A stretch of DNA of 64,000 nt, taken from the NCBI GenBank assembly GCA_036897525.1, contig JAYMTJ010000021.1, positions 1 through 64,000 of the forward strand, written 5' to 3'. Both the position numbers and the translations under genes were made by a program. The notes beneath the pieces were generated by a model. The model was not told the origin of the DNA. It ran no database searches and worked only from the letters and a program-made list of their open reading frames with translations. The stretch comes from Pelargonium x hortorum. Taxonomy: Eukaryota; Streptophyta; Magnoliopsida; Geraniales; Geraniaceae. Shown one piece after another: positions 47,601 through 59,863 of the stretch; position 1 is the first letter of the stretch, and each line of letters begins with the position of its first letter.

Positions 47601-48520
47601 TCGGTAATTTCTAGCAAAAAACTATTAAAATACGAGTTACTGCTTATAAACTTGAGACTCAAACTTGGATACAAAATGACAGTACTCCTAATAAAGGGGT
47701 GATTAATAAAGAATTCCTAAAATTGCCAGATTTCACGGAGGAGATGCGCTCCTACTAACAAGCAAATAGAAGACTAATACTTAGCCTAAAAGACAAACCT
47801 AGAATATCAAAAACTTTATGACTAACTTGGAGTAGCTACACATAAGTTTTATCTTGATATTACAAATATGTATTTATTATCCATTTACATTTTATAGATT
47901 AAACTACCGAGTTACCAGAATTAAGAGGATCCTAGACTAAAAAGGTATTTACAACGATATACTAAAGACTTAGGAAAAGTTCTTCTAAATATCCTGGCCC
48001 AGCAATAATCTGGCTACTATGAATCAATCGGACAGAATCTTCGTTCGAGTAATTAAGTTTTTAGATTAAGGAATTTTCAGTATTAGATATCCTACTAAGT
48101 AGTAAAGCTCCTACTAAAAAACGTATAAATAGGAGAACCTCTTGTAACTCTTTTTCATCTGGGGAGTCTTGCTATATTTCAAGATGGAGCCCCGCGCTAT
48201 GCTTCTAGTTGAAGAAAAAGATAAAGATTACGAGACTTATTTTGTATCCCTTAAGAAAGAAGTATACATCGTATTAATGTTTATCCTTAAGTTTTATAGA
48301 ATAAAGCCCCTTTGGGAATCCTAATTCATAGATAGTAACTCTTTACTCTTTGTATTATATTGGAATCCTCGATTTAGCATAAACCCAAGGTAGATAAATT
48401 CTAAAGTGAAGCTTGTTGTTATAGATTAGAGGACCTTGGCAGACGGATACCGTCCTATGAAAGGTAAAGTTTCAAAGATTAGATTCTTAGTTTTCCAGTA
48501 TTCTTATTTCCCTGCCACTT
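44651..48520. other. non-coding, nothing firmly recognised
   Basis: AT-rich background. On the minus strand near 45078-45100 a perfect five-pair stem (TTTGA with TCAAA) encloses CTGCAAA, exactly like a tRNA-Cys(GCA) anticodon arm, but no T-arm follows. A T-loop-like CATGGGTTCCAATCC lies near 45830. Open frames at 46571-46771 (minus) and 47104-47325 (plus) are unrecognised. Confidence 0.45.
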
Positions 48521-48580
48521 CTCTGTCTTGAACCATGTACACGTTGCTGCTTTTCAGGGTGCTCTACCAAGTAAGACTTG
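48521..48580 (-). pseudogene. tRNA-like remnant, phenylalanine-type
   Basis: On the minus strand TTGGTAGAGC is followed by an anticodon loop CTGAAAA (GAA, Phe) and, after a variable stretch, by ACATGGTTCAAGAC as a T-arm. Three bases of the anticodon stem 5' side are missing and the T-stem does not close. The T-arm side also resembles 55653-55705 (both contain TCTTGAACCA on the plus strand, then GTTGCT). Confidence 0.3.
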
Positions 48581-48940
48581 CTTGTTTGTGTTCTTGTACC
48601 TATTCTGGTTCAAGGCATTTCTTTTAGGATTTCGGGACGTCAGTTAAGAGGGGGGGAAGTACAAAAGAAAAGGTTGTCTAATATTCCAGATCTTTCTTTA
48701 GTTAGTTTTTTTTAGCTTTTGTTTAACTGAATCACTGAATACGCAAGATTTCAAATATAGTAATAAGTTACTCTTGATAAACTAATTAATTGCTGTTATG
48801 GAAAAACTTCCGATACAAAGGCTATCTATTCGTTTTGACTTATCTTACTTCCTAGTAAACAGGGAAAAATGCTCCCGACTTCTAATAAGCTATGCGATGT
48901 ATTATGAACTCTGGGTTTTTACGGATACTTTAGTCAGATA

Positions 48941-49012
48941 TGAGATGACACGAATTAAACCTATCACCGTTATATTAAGAGCCCTGTGCTCTATCAACTG
49001 AGCGATACACCC
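48941..49012 (-). pseudogene. tRNA-Lys-like pseudogene (anticodon loop CUU)
   Basis: The minus-strand sequence starts GGGTGTATCGCTCAGTTGAT and continues AGAGCACAGGGCTCTTAA, nearly identical to plant mitochondrial tRNA-Lys over its first half. The D-stem GCTC/GAGC is perfect. The anticodon loop is CTCTTAA (CTT) instead of the usual TTT type. The 3' half (TATAACGGTGATAGG, TTTAATTCGTGT, CATCTCA) has lost pairing in the anticodon, T and acceptor stems. A sharp 5'-good, 3'-bad split suggests decay or a broken copy rather than an active tRNA. Confidence 0.55.
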
Positions 49013-50948
49013 TGAAAGGGCTGTTTCCTCTTTTCCTCAAGGTCTTTTCTATTTAATCTGAGGAAGCTTAAGAAGTTTTATCCATATAGGGTATTTCGGG
49101 TTTAGAGGTTTCAAAAGAGAGTAATCTAAAGTATAAAGAAAGGTTGCGTTCTCTTCCCCAAGAGGGGTTTATAACAAGAACACGTATAATACTGCATAGA
49201 CAATTGAGCCTAAGGTTTTGTCTTCATCCTGACCAGAGTTATAGGTAAAATACAGGGTTTTTTAAAGCGACTCCTTTCAGTTAAGTAAATTCCTGTATAT
49301 AAGAAATTCCCAGTATCCGTTTATTAGAAGTTTCTCTGAATGAGTGAAGTCCTTGTGTATGGAAAGGAGTTTCTCAAGCTAAAGAGCCCTTACTTAAATA
49401 CCAGAATCTCTTGTTCAAAGTAGGGTAAAGGTTTGGTTATGGAATGGAAGCAGTACAAAACACATACTACAGCTCACAGAGAACTTCTTAGTTTACCTCA
49501 TATTCTTAAAAGATTTATTGATGCCCAATTAGTATTAAAAATACACTTCAATTTTCTTATTAATAAATGTATTTTGCTTGAATCCTGTTATTAAAAAGAA
49601 TTCCCCATTTGTTAGTAATTCCTCACGACTAGTTTAGTGATTTGAGTAATCCTGTAAATAGGACCCCGTGTAGAAGAATAATTTTAAGGACGGTGGATCT
49701 CCGAGAACTTTCGAAAGTATAGATCAATTAAAGCGATACGGCTGTAAGACATACGCATATTGGTGGCATAGCTGCGCTATTAAACTTTGTTTTATTCTAA
49801 AAATATAGGAGTAAAACTAGGTCGGAGGACTTTAAGTTCCACAAGGGTTTATATTCTTCAAAACTTTACAAGCGCTTACATTTAAGTCTTTTTTGAGATT
49901 CCATGTTAGTATAGGTATTGCCCTCAGATTTTAAGGAGTACATAACTAAGGGAGACTAAGAGGGAGGTTTTAACCAAAAACAGGAACATTGAAGAAAGGG
50001 CTAAACACAATAACAGATATTGAAATTCATAAGGTACCGGGGCATACCTAACCTAGAAAGGGAACTCATTATCTAGTTTTACTTTCAGAAATGACTGAAA
50101 TAAAGAATATAGTAAAACAAAGGATAGAAATCGCACATTAATCCAGATTCATAACAAGCAAAGATAGAAGGAGTCTATAATTAGCGAATGATATAAAGAG
50201 TTTGCGTGTATGTTTTAAATCCCCAGGCAAAGCAAATATCCTATAGGAAGGAAGACCTAATCTGAAGAATATACTCTATATTACAAAAATGCTATATCTT
50301 TGTCGAGTCACTTATCCTAAATACTAAAGCAGCTATATCCTAAAATAAAACACCAGATACACATAGGTTGTTAGAAATAAGAACCCTTAACTAGAACTCC
50401 TTTGTTCCATCCAAATTTTGGGGTTGTCTTAGGAGATAAATTGCAGGGGTCCCCCTTAAAACAGGGAGCCCCTCCTCGAGTTCTAATTTGATAAAAAGTT
50501 TCGTAGACAATACTGAAGTCTCGTAAAATATAATGGAAGCAGCGTTACCCCTATGTCGGCAGGTAACATGTGTTATCTGAGAAGGAATATACTTTAAACT
50601 AGTCAGAAGTCCTTATCTTATGAAAGACATGCTAAAAACCATACTAAGTAATGTAGGTACAAAAATATAAGACATAAAGGCTACAAGAATACAATGGGTA
50701 CATTAGGTACAGGGAAGCATAACACCAAGAACAGGAAGACCCATAACAAGAGTAAGAATATAGCTGCTAAGACAAGTATTACAAGAACTAATAAAAAAAA
50801 AGTATTCAGAAACTGGGTAGTAAAAAGCTCCTAAGACTAAGAATAAAGCTGTTAAGACAAGGCTAGATCATAAGTTAGGGTACAGATACAGAGTAGCAAA
50901 CCGGGTATGAAGAAGAAAAAGAATAAGTGTTTGTGTCCCTATAATGTG
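49013..50948. other. non-coding, A/G-rich near the end
   Basis: No gene recognised. About 50640-50940 is purine-rich and in one frame gives basic runs (KAPKTKNKAVKTR) with several stops. This is loosely like the stretch at 36513-36731, including a shared GAAGACCCATAA. Confidence 0.45.
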
Positions 50949-51030
50949 TGTAAGTTAGTATATCTATAAATACTAATAACAAGAACCTCCTTCGCAAAGT
51001 TTAAGTCGGTAAAAGTAATGTATTATAAGT
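50949..51030 (+). repeat. dispersed repeat, third and most diverged copy
   Basis: CCTCCTTCGCAAAG at 50986 is identical to copies at 34457 and (minus strand) 33221, and the next 13 bases differ at three positions from the 34.4-kb copy. Upstream, GTAAGTTAGTATAT and ATACTAATAACA match more loosely. Confidence 0.65.
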
Positions 51031-53355
51031 ACTTAAGAGAGAGCATGCCTAGAAACCTATGAAACGGAAAAGTGAGATGAAAGTAAAAGAAGCACCCCTT
51101 TCGTGCTTTAGGGTTGGGTTTGGTCTAGGCTGACTATGGTCCATTAAAGTAATAGTAGTTAACCCCTTGCATCTATTAACATTGAGAAATGGTTTATACA
51201 GAAATCTTAAGGATTCTAAGAGCGCTCAACAGAGCCTCGACCCAGCTAACTTTTTCAAATTCAACAGGGAGTTTTATGTAGAAAGCTTAGTTAAGTCATT
51301 CTCGATATTTAAGTCGACTTATTATAATATGGCCGCGTTATTCTTCCCAATTTCTTATAGATTACTTAAGTCTTACTGGGCTTTCCTTATCACAAGTGTT
51401 TATGATAACTAAGGGCTTATTAAAAGCAGGAGGGGATAGTGACCTCCTTTGAAATATAAGAATTTTCATAAATAATTTATTATATAAATGATACTAATTC
51501 CAAGCACTCTGAAAACCTGGTAACGCAAAAAGTGCAAACCTAATATATTACCAATGTTTACTTTAAGGATAATCTTACAATATCCTAAATTACAGTGTTG
51601 TTCCAGGAAGAACTTCTGAGATAGCGATTTCTATTCTATGATTGCCATAACTATAGCTTAATACTTTTAAAGTAATCCAAGATAAGCTCCTTCTTGATTC
51701 ACTAAACCGGCTCAGGATAAACCCATTGCCTTTATAACAACGGTATTTTATCTAGAGGGTATAGGGGAGAGCTTAAGTATGAGAATCTTGTAACCCAGTT
51801 GCTTGATTGTATCAATCCTTTCTATTTGTATTACTGAACTTTTACGACCAACCCCTCCCCTCTTTTTGTTATTTAGCAAGTAGAATGTGAGATTAAGAAA
51901 ATAGTATAAAACTGCTCAAATTCTAAAAGCATATTTCTCTAAAGAATTATGCCCTTTATTAAAAAGGAGCGAGGATTGCAGTATCATACAGAGATCTTGT
52001 CTTAGAATTCCTACTTTTTCTTAACTTTACTTTTAGGCGGGCTACCTTAAGGATTTATATAGAATAATTCCATATTTAAATATTAAATGCCTCCTAAAAC
52101 CCTATTCTGAAATAACTAACTTTTTTTTTTTCAAAAGAGGGCCGGTACTCTCCTTCCTAGTTAGGTCTATAGATAGCCTGTGAATAAAGCACTCTTTAAA
52201 AGCGGAAATTATCATTAAAATCAATGGCCCCTGTATACTTATCCTTGAATTCTAGGCATTACTGTAAAAAAAGTCTTGTTAACCTACACTTGAGTTGAAG
52301 CTTTATTAAAGCAAATGAATTTAAGAATTACTTTATCAGGAAGAAGGACTTAATAGAACGAACCTTTCACTCGGATTCTAAAATACAAAAAGAGTACTCA
52401 AATTCTTCTTATTAGAGAACCCCTTTACTTTCCTAAATATGCAGTCTTATGTGCAAAATTCCTTTCAATTAGTATTATATTGGAAGCTAAACCAGTAACT
52501 AATCGATAAAGGTGTACAATATTCCATAACTAACTTAATAACAGCCGGCCATTGACAGATCCTCTCTATTTGTAGCTTACTCTGTATTATCTTGATAACC
52601 CTCTTTGCTGCCCTCCAGGTGTTTCTAAAATTAAGTTTCTCTTTATATAAGACGAGTACACTGGGATCAAGAATATATTAAAAGGGGGTATACACACACA
52701 GAAAACCCGGAGCCGTTACATACAATGACTACTTTTTGCGAAACAACTTGGGTCTTTGGGATCTCGTGACAAGAGAGTTTCTTTATACTAGGTTCTTTAT
52801 GCCCTGCGAAAATTGTTCCCAGGATCTTTACCTCACCTGCCGCAGTTCCCTAGTATACCTCAGAAGGAGCAGTCCTTATTATTTGCTGTTGCTTGAAAGC
52901 TGGTAAAGAATTTAGGATAGATAACAGATTCTGATTCTCTTGGCTTTGTTGTTCTATCTATATAGCAAAGGAGTTAAAGAATTGTAGCTTTGAGTTCTTG
53001 TCTTGAGGGAAGCAAGTTGTTGCGTCTTGAGGGTGCTGCTTTTAAGTGGAGCTTGTATTCTTGAAACATTTATTGATTTACTAACTTGTAAACTTGTACA
53101 AATTCCTTTCCTCCTTATCTTCTTACTATAAGGAACATAGACAATCAAGTCTCCTCGTTGGCTTTATAAATGTCATTTTTAGTAAATAGGACTCTCTTTT
53201 GCGTGCTGTATGGGCTATTTCAGTGTAATTACCTCCTTTTACAGAAGAAGAATCATTAGAATAAGCAGAATAAGCCAGGACTTCGTTTCGCCAAAGGTAA
53301 ATTAAAAAATCTCAAGCGCTACAAATAGAATTCTGTGCTTCTTTCTTTTATTCCT
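51031..53355. other. non-coding, one unrecognised open frame
   Basis: The 81-codon plus-strand frame at 51167-51412 starts at TTG (HLLTLRNGLYRNLKDSKSAQ at its start) and matches nothing I know. Otherwise this is AT-rich background. Confidence 0.45.
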
Positions 53356-53374
53356 ACCGGGACTCGAACCCGGT
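53356..53374 (-). pseudogene. isolated, perfectly paired tRNA T-arm
   Basis: On the minus strand CCGGG TTCGAGT CCCGG forms a perfect T-arm with a canonical loop, extended by one more A-T pair. It is followed by TAGGAAT where an acceptor 3' strand would be, but the expected ATTCCTA partner is not found upstream. The upstream 45 bases do not fold into D and anticodon arms. It is probably the 3' fragment of a tRNA gene, organellar or nuclear in origin. Confidence 0.35.
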
Positions 53375-56300
53375 GACCACCCTTCCGACTGTACCCTGAT
53401 CTGTCGATGCAAAATTGAAAAACAAACAAAACTGGTTAATGCTCAAAGATAAAACTCAAAATAATAAGGAACGTACCCCATTATATTCCTAGTTTACCTG
53501 CCTTTGCCCCAACCAAGAGTTATAACTTTTGACTCAAAAGGGCGCCTGCCTACAGGGTTCCGTAACAAATAAGGCCCCCTTACCCCCATTTTTGTGTGAC
53601 TGAGTAAGCCTTATATCGAATACCTGATAGGCAAGTTTACCTTTCATCTCGTTCAGTTCCTTTTGAATAACAAGCTATAGTATATTCTTACATGTCTTAA
53701 GATCCAGCTCCTTAGCAGTTACTTTGAACAACTCATAAAGGATGCTTTTGCTATTAATATAGTACGGAAACCCACTGAATGCTGAATATTGTATATAAAA
53801 TTATTCCCTTTTTAAGCAAGAACCTACTCTTGAGGACTTGGGATTTTACTGACTTAAACGCGTTTGGGGTTTTACGTATATTTGTTAGTTACTACTCTTT
53901 CTTAATATTTTAATAACTATTAGAACTTGCCTAAGCTGTATGTGAAATCTAGTTATAAGCAAGTGGTTTAGCTAGAAACCTTAGTACTATATTAGCTAAA
54001 GATTGAATTCTAGTATTTAGAGACTCTTAGTCAAAATTGAAGTAAACCCTCCGATTACTACTTAAGACCGACCTCGGCTTCTATTACTATTACTATTACT
54101 TTATAGAACACAAGAACTGCAAATTCTAAGACTTCTATTTTCATTTTATTAAGGATAAAGTAAAGAAACTTCTCATTCATAAACCTCCGCTTTCCTATTC
54201 TTTGAATGCTCTTAAAGTTGTGAGTTCGGTAACTCTAAAAAAAAGATTCACTGTCACTTAAAATATCACTCATAATCTATTCGACAGTTTAGTAAAGCCC
54301 ATTTTGACTGTTGATCCATGACCACAAAGACTCTGTTTCGTTAGTTAGTATTTTCCCGAATGTATACTTGAATCCGCACCTTCCCACTCTAGTTAGGTCA
54401 GGTAAAAGTTATAGAATTTTCTGTTTTCAATAAAAAACTAAGATTTGTGGTTAAGTATTCTATTTAGTAGGAAGCAGGGATATCAAGACATAGGAGACCT
54501 AATAAAACATTGTTCTTTTTAGTTAAACTGAGGAGTAAGAGAAATTGACGAGGATACCGGGTAACGTCAGACTAAAGGAATTACTTAATAAGTGCAAACT
54601 ATAGTGATTTCTCTGGTAGCTCCCTTAGATTTTGAAAGGAATGCCTTTTATACAAGGTTTGTTGCTGCTATTTACAAATACAATTGTTAGGTTTTATTAG
54701 TGTAGCCAGACTCGCATAGTATTTACTACTTTCTTTGGCATTTTTATATTACATACGTTATATCTTTAGTGTTTTTTTTTTGCAAAAACAAAAAGCAGGA
54801 GAGAAGCTTTATAATCGAAAAAGGGAAAATTAAGAAACACTTATTGCTCCATAGTAGTAAGTATGTAGCTGGCCTCTAAACCAACTTTATGTATAGAGTA
54901 CTTTAGGAATCCAAGTATGAAGCATATATAACTGAATTCTACTCAATGTATTCCAGTATATAAATTGAATTTATATAGAAAAGAAATTCTTAGGCATCTC
55001 CTCTCTTTATAAATGCTATTGAACGAGCATAAAGGGACTCCTTTTTGAGGGCAAACTCCTAGTATTCTTTTCTTATTTGTAATAATCCGAGAATGACAAT
55101 ATAATTTGAATCGGAAGATATAAAAGGGAAACCTGTAGCTTAAGTACTGCAAACAGGCAGAGGAATATTTATACAAAAATGAATGAAATAATAGCTAAAT
55201 AAGGAGTCTATGTGAAATAATAAACCCAACCCAGGAAAATTCTTAGGTTAAGCACCTTACTATTCTCAGTATTCTTGCTTTTTACTCAGATTCTGACTTA
55301 GTTTCGATATATAGCTGAATCTTTTCTTTGTCCCTTACTTAGTACGGGTAGTAGTAGTAATGCGTAGATAAGGCTAGCTTTAGCTAGGAGTTTTCCTACC
55401 ATTTATGGGTATAGAAACTGCAGCGGGTTCTAAAAAAAGGGGATTATATAAACTGCTCTATAAAATACAAAGTAAAAGAATAGGGCTTTTGCATCTCCCT
55501 TTATTAGGTCTAGTTAACAAAGAGGAATAGACTAGGGGCAGGGAGTACGCGGAGTAAGATAGGGATACAGAAAAAGAGTAGGAATTCGTGTTTTAGGTAT
55601 TGAGGGTAATAAATCCTGGGAGAGCTTACTTTTTTTTCCTATGTATGATAGGTCTTGAACCACGCCCATGTTGCTCTTTTTCATTATGCCTCTGAAGAGT
55701 TGGGTGCAAGCTTGCCTTTCGAAAGTCGGTAGCTAAAGAAAAGAGAATGTACTCCTCCGATCTGTTTCCTTAGTTCTAGATAAAACTAGAAGAGTTAAGG
55801 TACGTGAAGTCTAAAGTTGCCTGTTTCCAGGTTTCCGATCCAGAGTCTAGCTTTTAAGAGGGATGTAGTTCTTAAGAAAGGTAAGGGTCTAGTGGTAAAG
55901 AAAGGAATAAGAAGGTGTAGCTCCTAAGAGGAGGTTTAGATGGCACAAAAAAGAAGTTTGCTTTTTTATATTTCGGATTCCGGATTGTAAAGGGATAAGG
56001 GAGCGATAGAGACTAAAGTAAAGTATGGAGGTAGTCTTTTCGATCTAGTGTCTGGGGGTAGAGTTTTTCTTTTACGTTTTCCTCGATGTGTATTCTTATA
56101 CGGAAGGGCGTGTATAGGTTAAGAATAAAAAGGAAGTCTCTCTTAGGAAGCCTCGATACTGCTTGATACTGGGTGTACGGAGAATCGCTAGCTATGCGCT
56201 AAGTAAAGAATCTGACCCCTTAATTAATATAGTACAGTATAACCAAAAAACTAAGCTATATAAAAAAAGAACTACTCGCTTTGGTTATTTAGGGGTTGAG

Positions 56301-56466
56301 TATCAACTATAATACTTAGCTCTTTTGAGCCGGGTTCGCGCTAAGGAATAGCAAAGTTTTTAAACCTCATCAACTTTTATATGATAGGTACAAGTATAGA
56401 GAAAGGATACAATACGTTGTCGGGAAATTACGGCTTGTGAGCTTTTGCTAATTACCACGAATCTCT
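53375..56466. other. non-coding, short ATTACT microsatellite
   Basis: No gene recognised. CTATTACTATTACTATTACT-type repeats lie at about 54080-54100. The plus strand is G-richer between about 55300 and 56200. A tRNA-T-arm-like stretch on the minus strand at about 55653-55705 is related to 48521-48580. Confidence 0.45.
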
Positions 56467-56534
56467 CACTTGTATACAGCTTTAACCCACGGCGGCATGC
56501 CCCTTGCCCAGGCCAACCGCGCTAAACAAGAGCT
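56467..56534 (-). pseudogene. weak tRNA-like remnant, G+C-rich
   Basis: On the minus strand CTTGT near the start pairs with ACAAG near the end (five pairs), enclosing TTAGCGCGGTTGGCC, a D-arm-like block, and CCGTGGGTTAAAGC, a T-arm-like block. The block is clearly richer in G+C than its flanks. It is short for a tRNA (about 67 bases) and no clean anticodon arm is visible. Confidence 0.2.
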
Positions 56535-57994
56535 GCTATATAATTCATAAGTCTTTTGGAGCGCTACTTGCCTAGTTATCAAGGAACTCAGAAAAAAGGT
56601 AGTAATAACTCAAGAGAAACTCTTATCCTTTCACTTAAAACTAAGAATATAAGGCACATATCGTAAAGTATCCTATCAAACTCAACTCTCCAATCCAAGC
56701 AAAGGTTTATCTCTTACTTATCGTTAAAAAGGGTAGAGCCCCTTAATAGTAGAAAGAGGAAGTCTGTGTTCCTAACAAACTTCTGCTTACTTACTTTTAT
56801 ACTCTTAATTCATAGCTTGCTTTCTATTAGGAATCGGGTCCCTCTTAAGAAAAACTCATTTGATTTAGTATTTCAAAGGTAAACCCGAATCTCATATTCC
56901 TTGTATTTAAGATAGCTCACCCAAACCGCGTACCTTTTATCATTTTCTTATTTTGTTCTTTTTGGGAAGTATCCTTTTTATAAGAACGTTAAAAAAGCCT
57001 CCTTTTTTCGGCGTTTCAGTACTAAAAACATTGGGATTATCAATTGTTTTTGTACTGGGCGTACAGAAAATTGTAGTAAAATCTAGACTTATACCTATTC
57101 TAGCTTTCTTATTAGTCATGATGCTAGCTGCTATACCTATATCTTTCTCTTATTAGCTTGACTCTTGCTAACTGCTAGAAAACCGGAAACAAATTACCTT
57201 AGATTTAGTTATACTCTTTAATGCCTTTACCAGAATCAGAAACTTTAGAGAGACAGACCCTCCTCTCAAGTAAAATACTTTCAAAAAAGAAAAAACTCAG
57301 GACAACGAATCCATTTTTATTACAAGAATACCAAAGTTTATAAAAATTCTTTCGTTTTTCGGGTGTTTAGAGTGCTTGTAAGGTATATTTTTTCTATGTT
57401 TTGCTTCTTTATCGTCAAATTTTATTATGTTTCTTTTGAGTTGCTTACAATAAGAAGAATAATGTATAATGTATATCTCTAGGTTTGTATCCTCTCTAAA
57501 GTACTAACAACTCAGGAGAGAGGAATACCCTTTAAACAAGTAATACACTATATTGTTCTATCTATTGTATAACCTAACTACTCTAATAGATATTCTAACT
57601 ATTACTCATATCAAATATTTCTATTTTCTTCTCTATCTCTATTCTATGACTAGTGTAAGAGGATACATATACTAAGTTTTTAGGTATACTTCTTTCTATA
57701 TTACTCTTTTTCTTTAATGGGAAGATATAACAAAAGTACTCAGATCTTATTCCTGGATTTACATTATATAAAAAAGAAAGAAAAGAAGTTTTTGTCTATC
57801 AGTTGACAAAGTGTAAGCCCCGGTATCTTGCTACTGCCTTTTTAATATAAAAAGGGGAGAAAAACTTGTTTGACGGAGTGCTTTTCCTAAGCTAGTAAAC
57901 AGGGAGACTATATAACCCGATTTCCCTTTCGTAGCCTTGATATGTCTTGTGTATAAACTTTATTTAAATAGATTTTTTGCTTCTTTTTTTCTCA
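56535..57994. other. non-coding, partly low-complexity
   Basis: About 57540-57720 consists of CTAT, TATTCT and similar simple words. 57303-57336 matches 5167-5200 loosely (both contain AACGAATCCATT), tying this part to the C-rich repeat field. The 67-codon hydrophobic frame at 56953-57156 starts at TTG and is not recognisable. Confidence 0.45.
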
Positions 57995-58006
57995 GGGGGG
58001 GGGGGG
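57995..58006 (+). repeat. run of 12 G
   Basis: An uninterrupted homopolymer of 12 G between a pyrimidine-rich stretch and TTCC. It is striking in such AT-rich DNA and a likely place for replication slippage or sequencing length error. Confidence 0.95.
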
Positions 58007-59839
58007 TTCCTAAGAAATAGAAATTCCGATATTACTCATCTTACCTGTAGGAGGTTGCCCTTGGTCTTATTGTAATGAAGTTTGTATAAGTATTGAGACT
58101 GCTGTATGTAATACAGGAATCGGCTTATAGAAAGATAGACATTCTTTTTACTGGGTTTACCTTGTTCTAAAAATGTCTTAAATAAAGGTTAAGTAATTGA
58201 GGGTATGTTCTAATCGAGCTTGGTACGATCGTCAAACAGATGGACAGGACAAAAGACAAACTTCTATACAATCCTGGGTTCGAAAGGCCTGTTACCCCAA
58301 AAAGCAGGAGTAACAAAAAGGATTCTTTACGTACAAGATTTCTGGAATTGGAATATTTTTAACTTGCGCCGCCAGGTTTAACCAGAATTCACGAACATGC
58401 TGCTTGAGCTCTATTTCATAATTAATTTACTGTATGAATACACCTTTATCTCGAAATTATTAAGCCTTTCCTCGAAGTAGCGCCTATTTGGATTTGATAG
58501 AAAGCTCGAGTTTTACGACAGGAGCATCCCCCAAAAGAGTGCTCTTAATTAATAGCAAGTCGCTTTGTACCTTATTACAGTCAACGTTTAGATTAAAAAC
58601 CTAACCAAAACTCTTTCCATATAGACTAGAAAGTCTTACCTGTCAAGACCCTTAAAGTTAAAATGTAAAAGCTAATTTAGATGCTCCTTGCTTTTTTTAA
58701 GTTCTTTTTATATAAGGAAGTAACCTCGTGTTTTCTCTTTTAAGTAGTCAGAGTTTTCGTTGAGAAAAAGCTCTCTTTTTGTACACAGGGTCCTCTCAAT
58801 TCTATTCGAAAAGCAAGGGTCCCTTGTATTATATACATATGTTTTATGAGAGACAAGCTTCTTAGATAAGATATCTCTTTTAATTTAATTTAACTTTCTG
58901 GATTTATTATATTAAACTAAGAGCTTCGTAACAAATCCCATGGGACTAAGCGACATACCGAGTAATGGGCAAACCTTATTCGTATCAAATTCGTAAGTCC
59001 ATAACACCTGCTCTCTAACACTAGTAAAGGCTCGAGCAAACAAGTTCTAGTAACTCTTTACATTTAAGATATTTAAGAAATTTATTCGATTGAAATGTAT
59101 TGTTGAATTCAAGCTTTGTTTTTGCAGATTCATAATTATAAAATCTTTTTTGTCCTAACGTAAATTATCAATAGCAATGTTTAGGGAAATTTGGCTTGCT
59201 AGAGACTAAACAAGCATCCGGGGAATCCGTCCTCCATATCTGGATTTTCTACATAAGCCTCCTTTGCAATTGGACATAGATTTTTATAATTTAGGTAGGA
59301 TTCCGAAAATTTAGAAGTAGTTATGCTTTTTCAAACACAATAGAATTCATTTCTGTAGCCTCTATTTTGGCCTTAGTAGAGAATGGGTGAGTCCCTGAAT
59401 TGTACTAAAGTCTTTCTCCCTAATATGAGAACGTGCCTTGACACGGATATAATTTATTCAAGTCTTAGTTTTTATAGTGTTTCTAAGAATATTTTTACGC
59501 CGAGGTGTCCCTAAAAAATTTCGGTACTTGTTATATACATATACTTTCCTGGGAATCTCTCCTTGTAGTCAAAGAGTTTTTTGGTATACTTTGTTAGTGT
59601 TGAGGTTTTTATAAGGAATAGTAAAAAAGAGCGACTCTGTGTCAATTTAAAATGAGTTTATCTTAGCTCTAATCTGGTATTTTAACTTAATCCTGTTAAA
59701 GCAGGAAGGCGCTTCTACAGGCTTCACGCTAACGTTTTTTCTTGGGTTGGTCTAATTGATTACAGAAAGATTTAAAGAAGATATAAAGTTAAACGGATCC
59801 TACTCCATGCTTTTTTAGGGTCATTTTTCCAGACAAATA
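58007..59839. other. non-coding, nothing recognised
   Basis: AT-rich background. A T-loop-like CCTGGGTTCGAAAGG lies near 58273 on the plus strand without tRNA arms around it. Confidence 0.45.
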
Positions 59840-59863
59840 CTTTTGTTTACTTAGAGCTATATT

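Noticed and set aside
36513-51000. Resemblance of the basic stretches (KKTHK, KAPKTK) to a histone H3 tail.
   Set aside because: Only short low-complexity basic words agree and no histone-fold core (such as REIRKYQKSTELLIRKLPF) is present. Purine-rich composition explains it as well.
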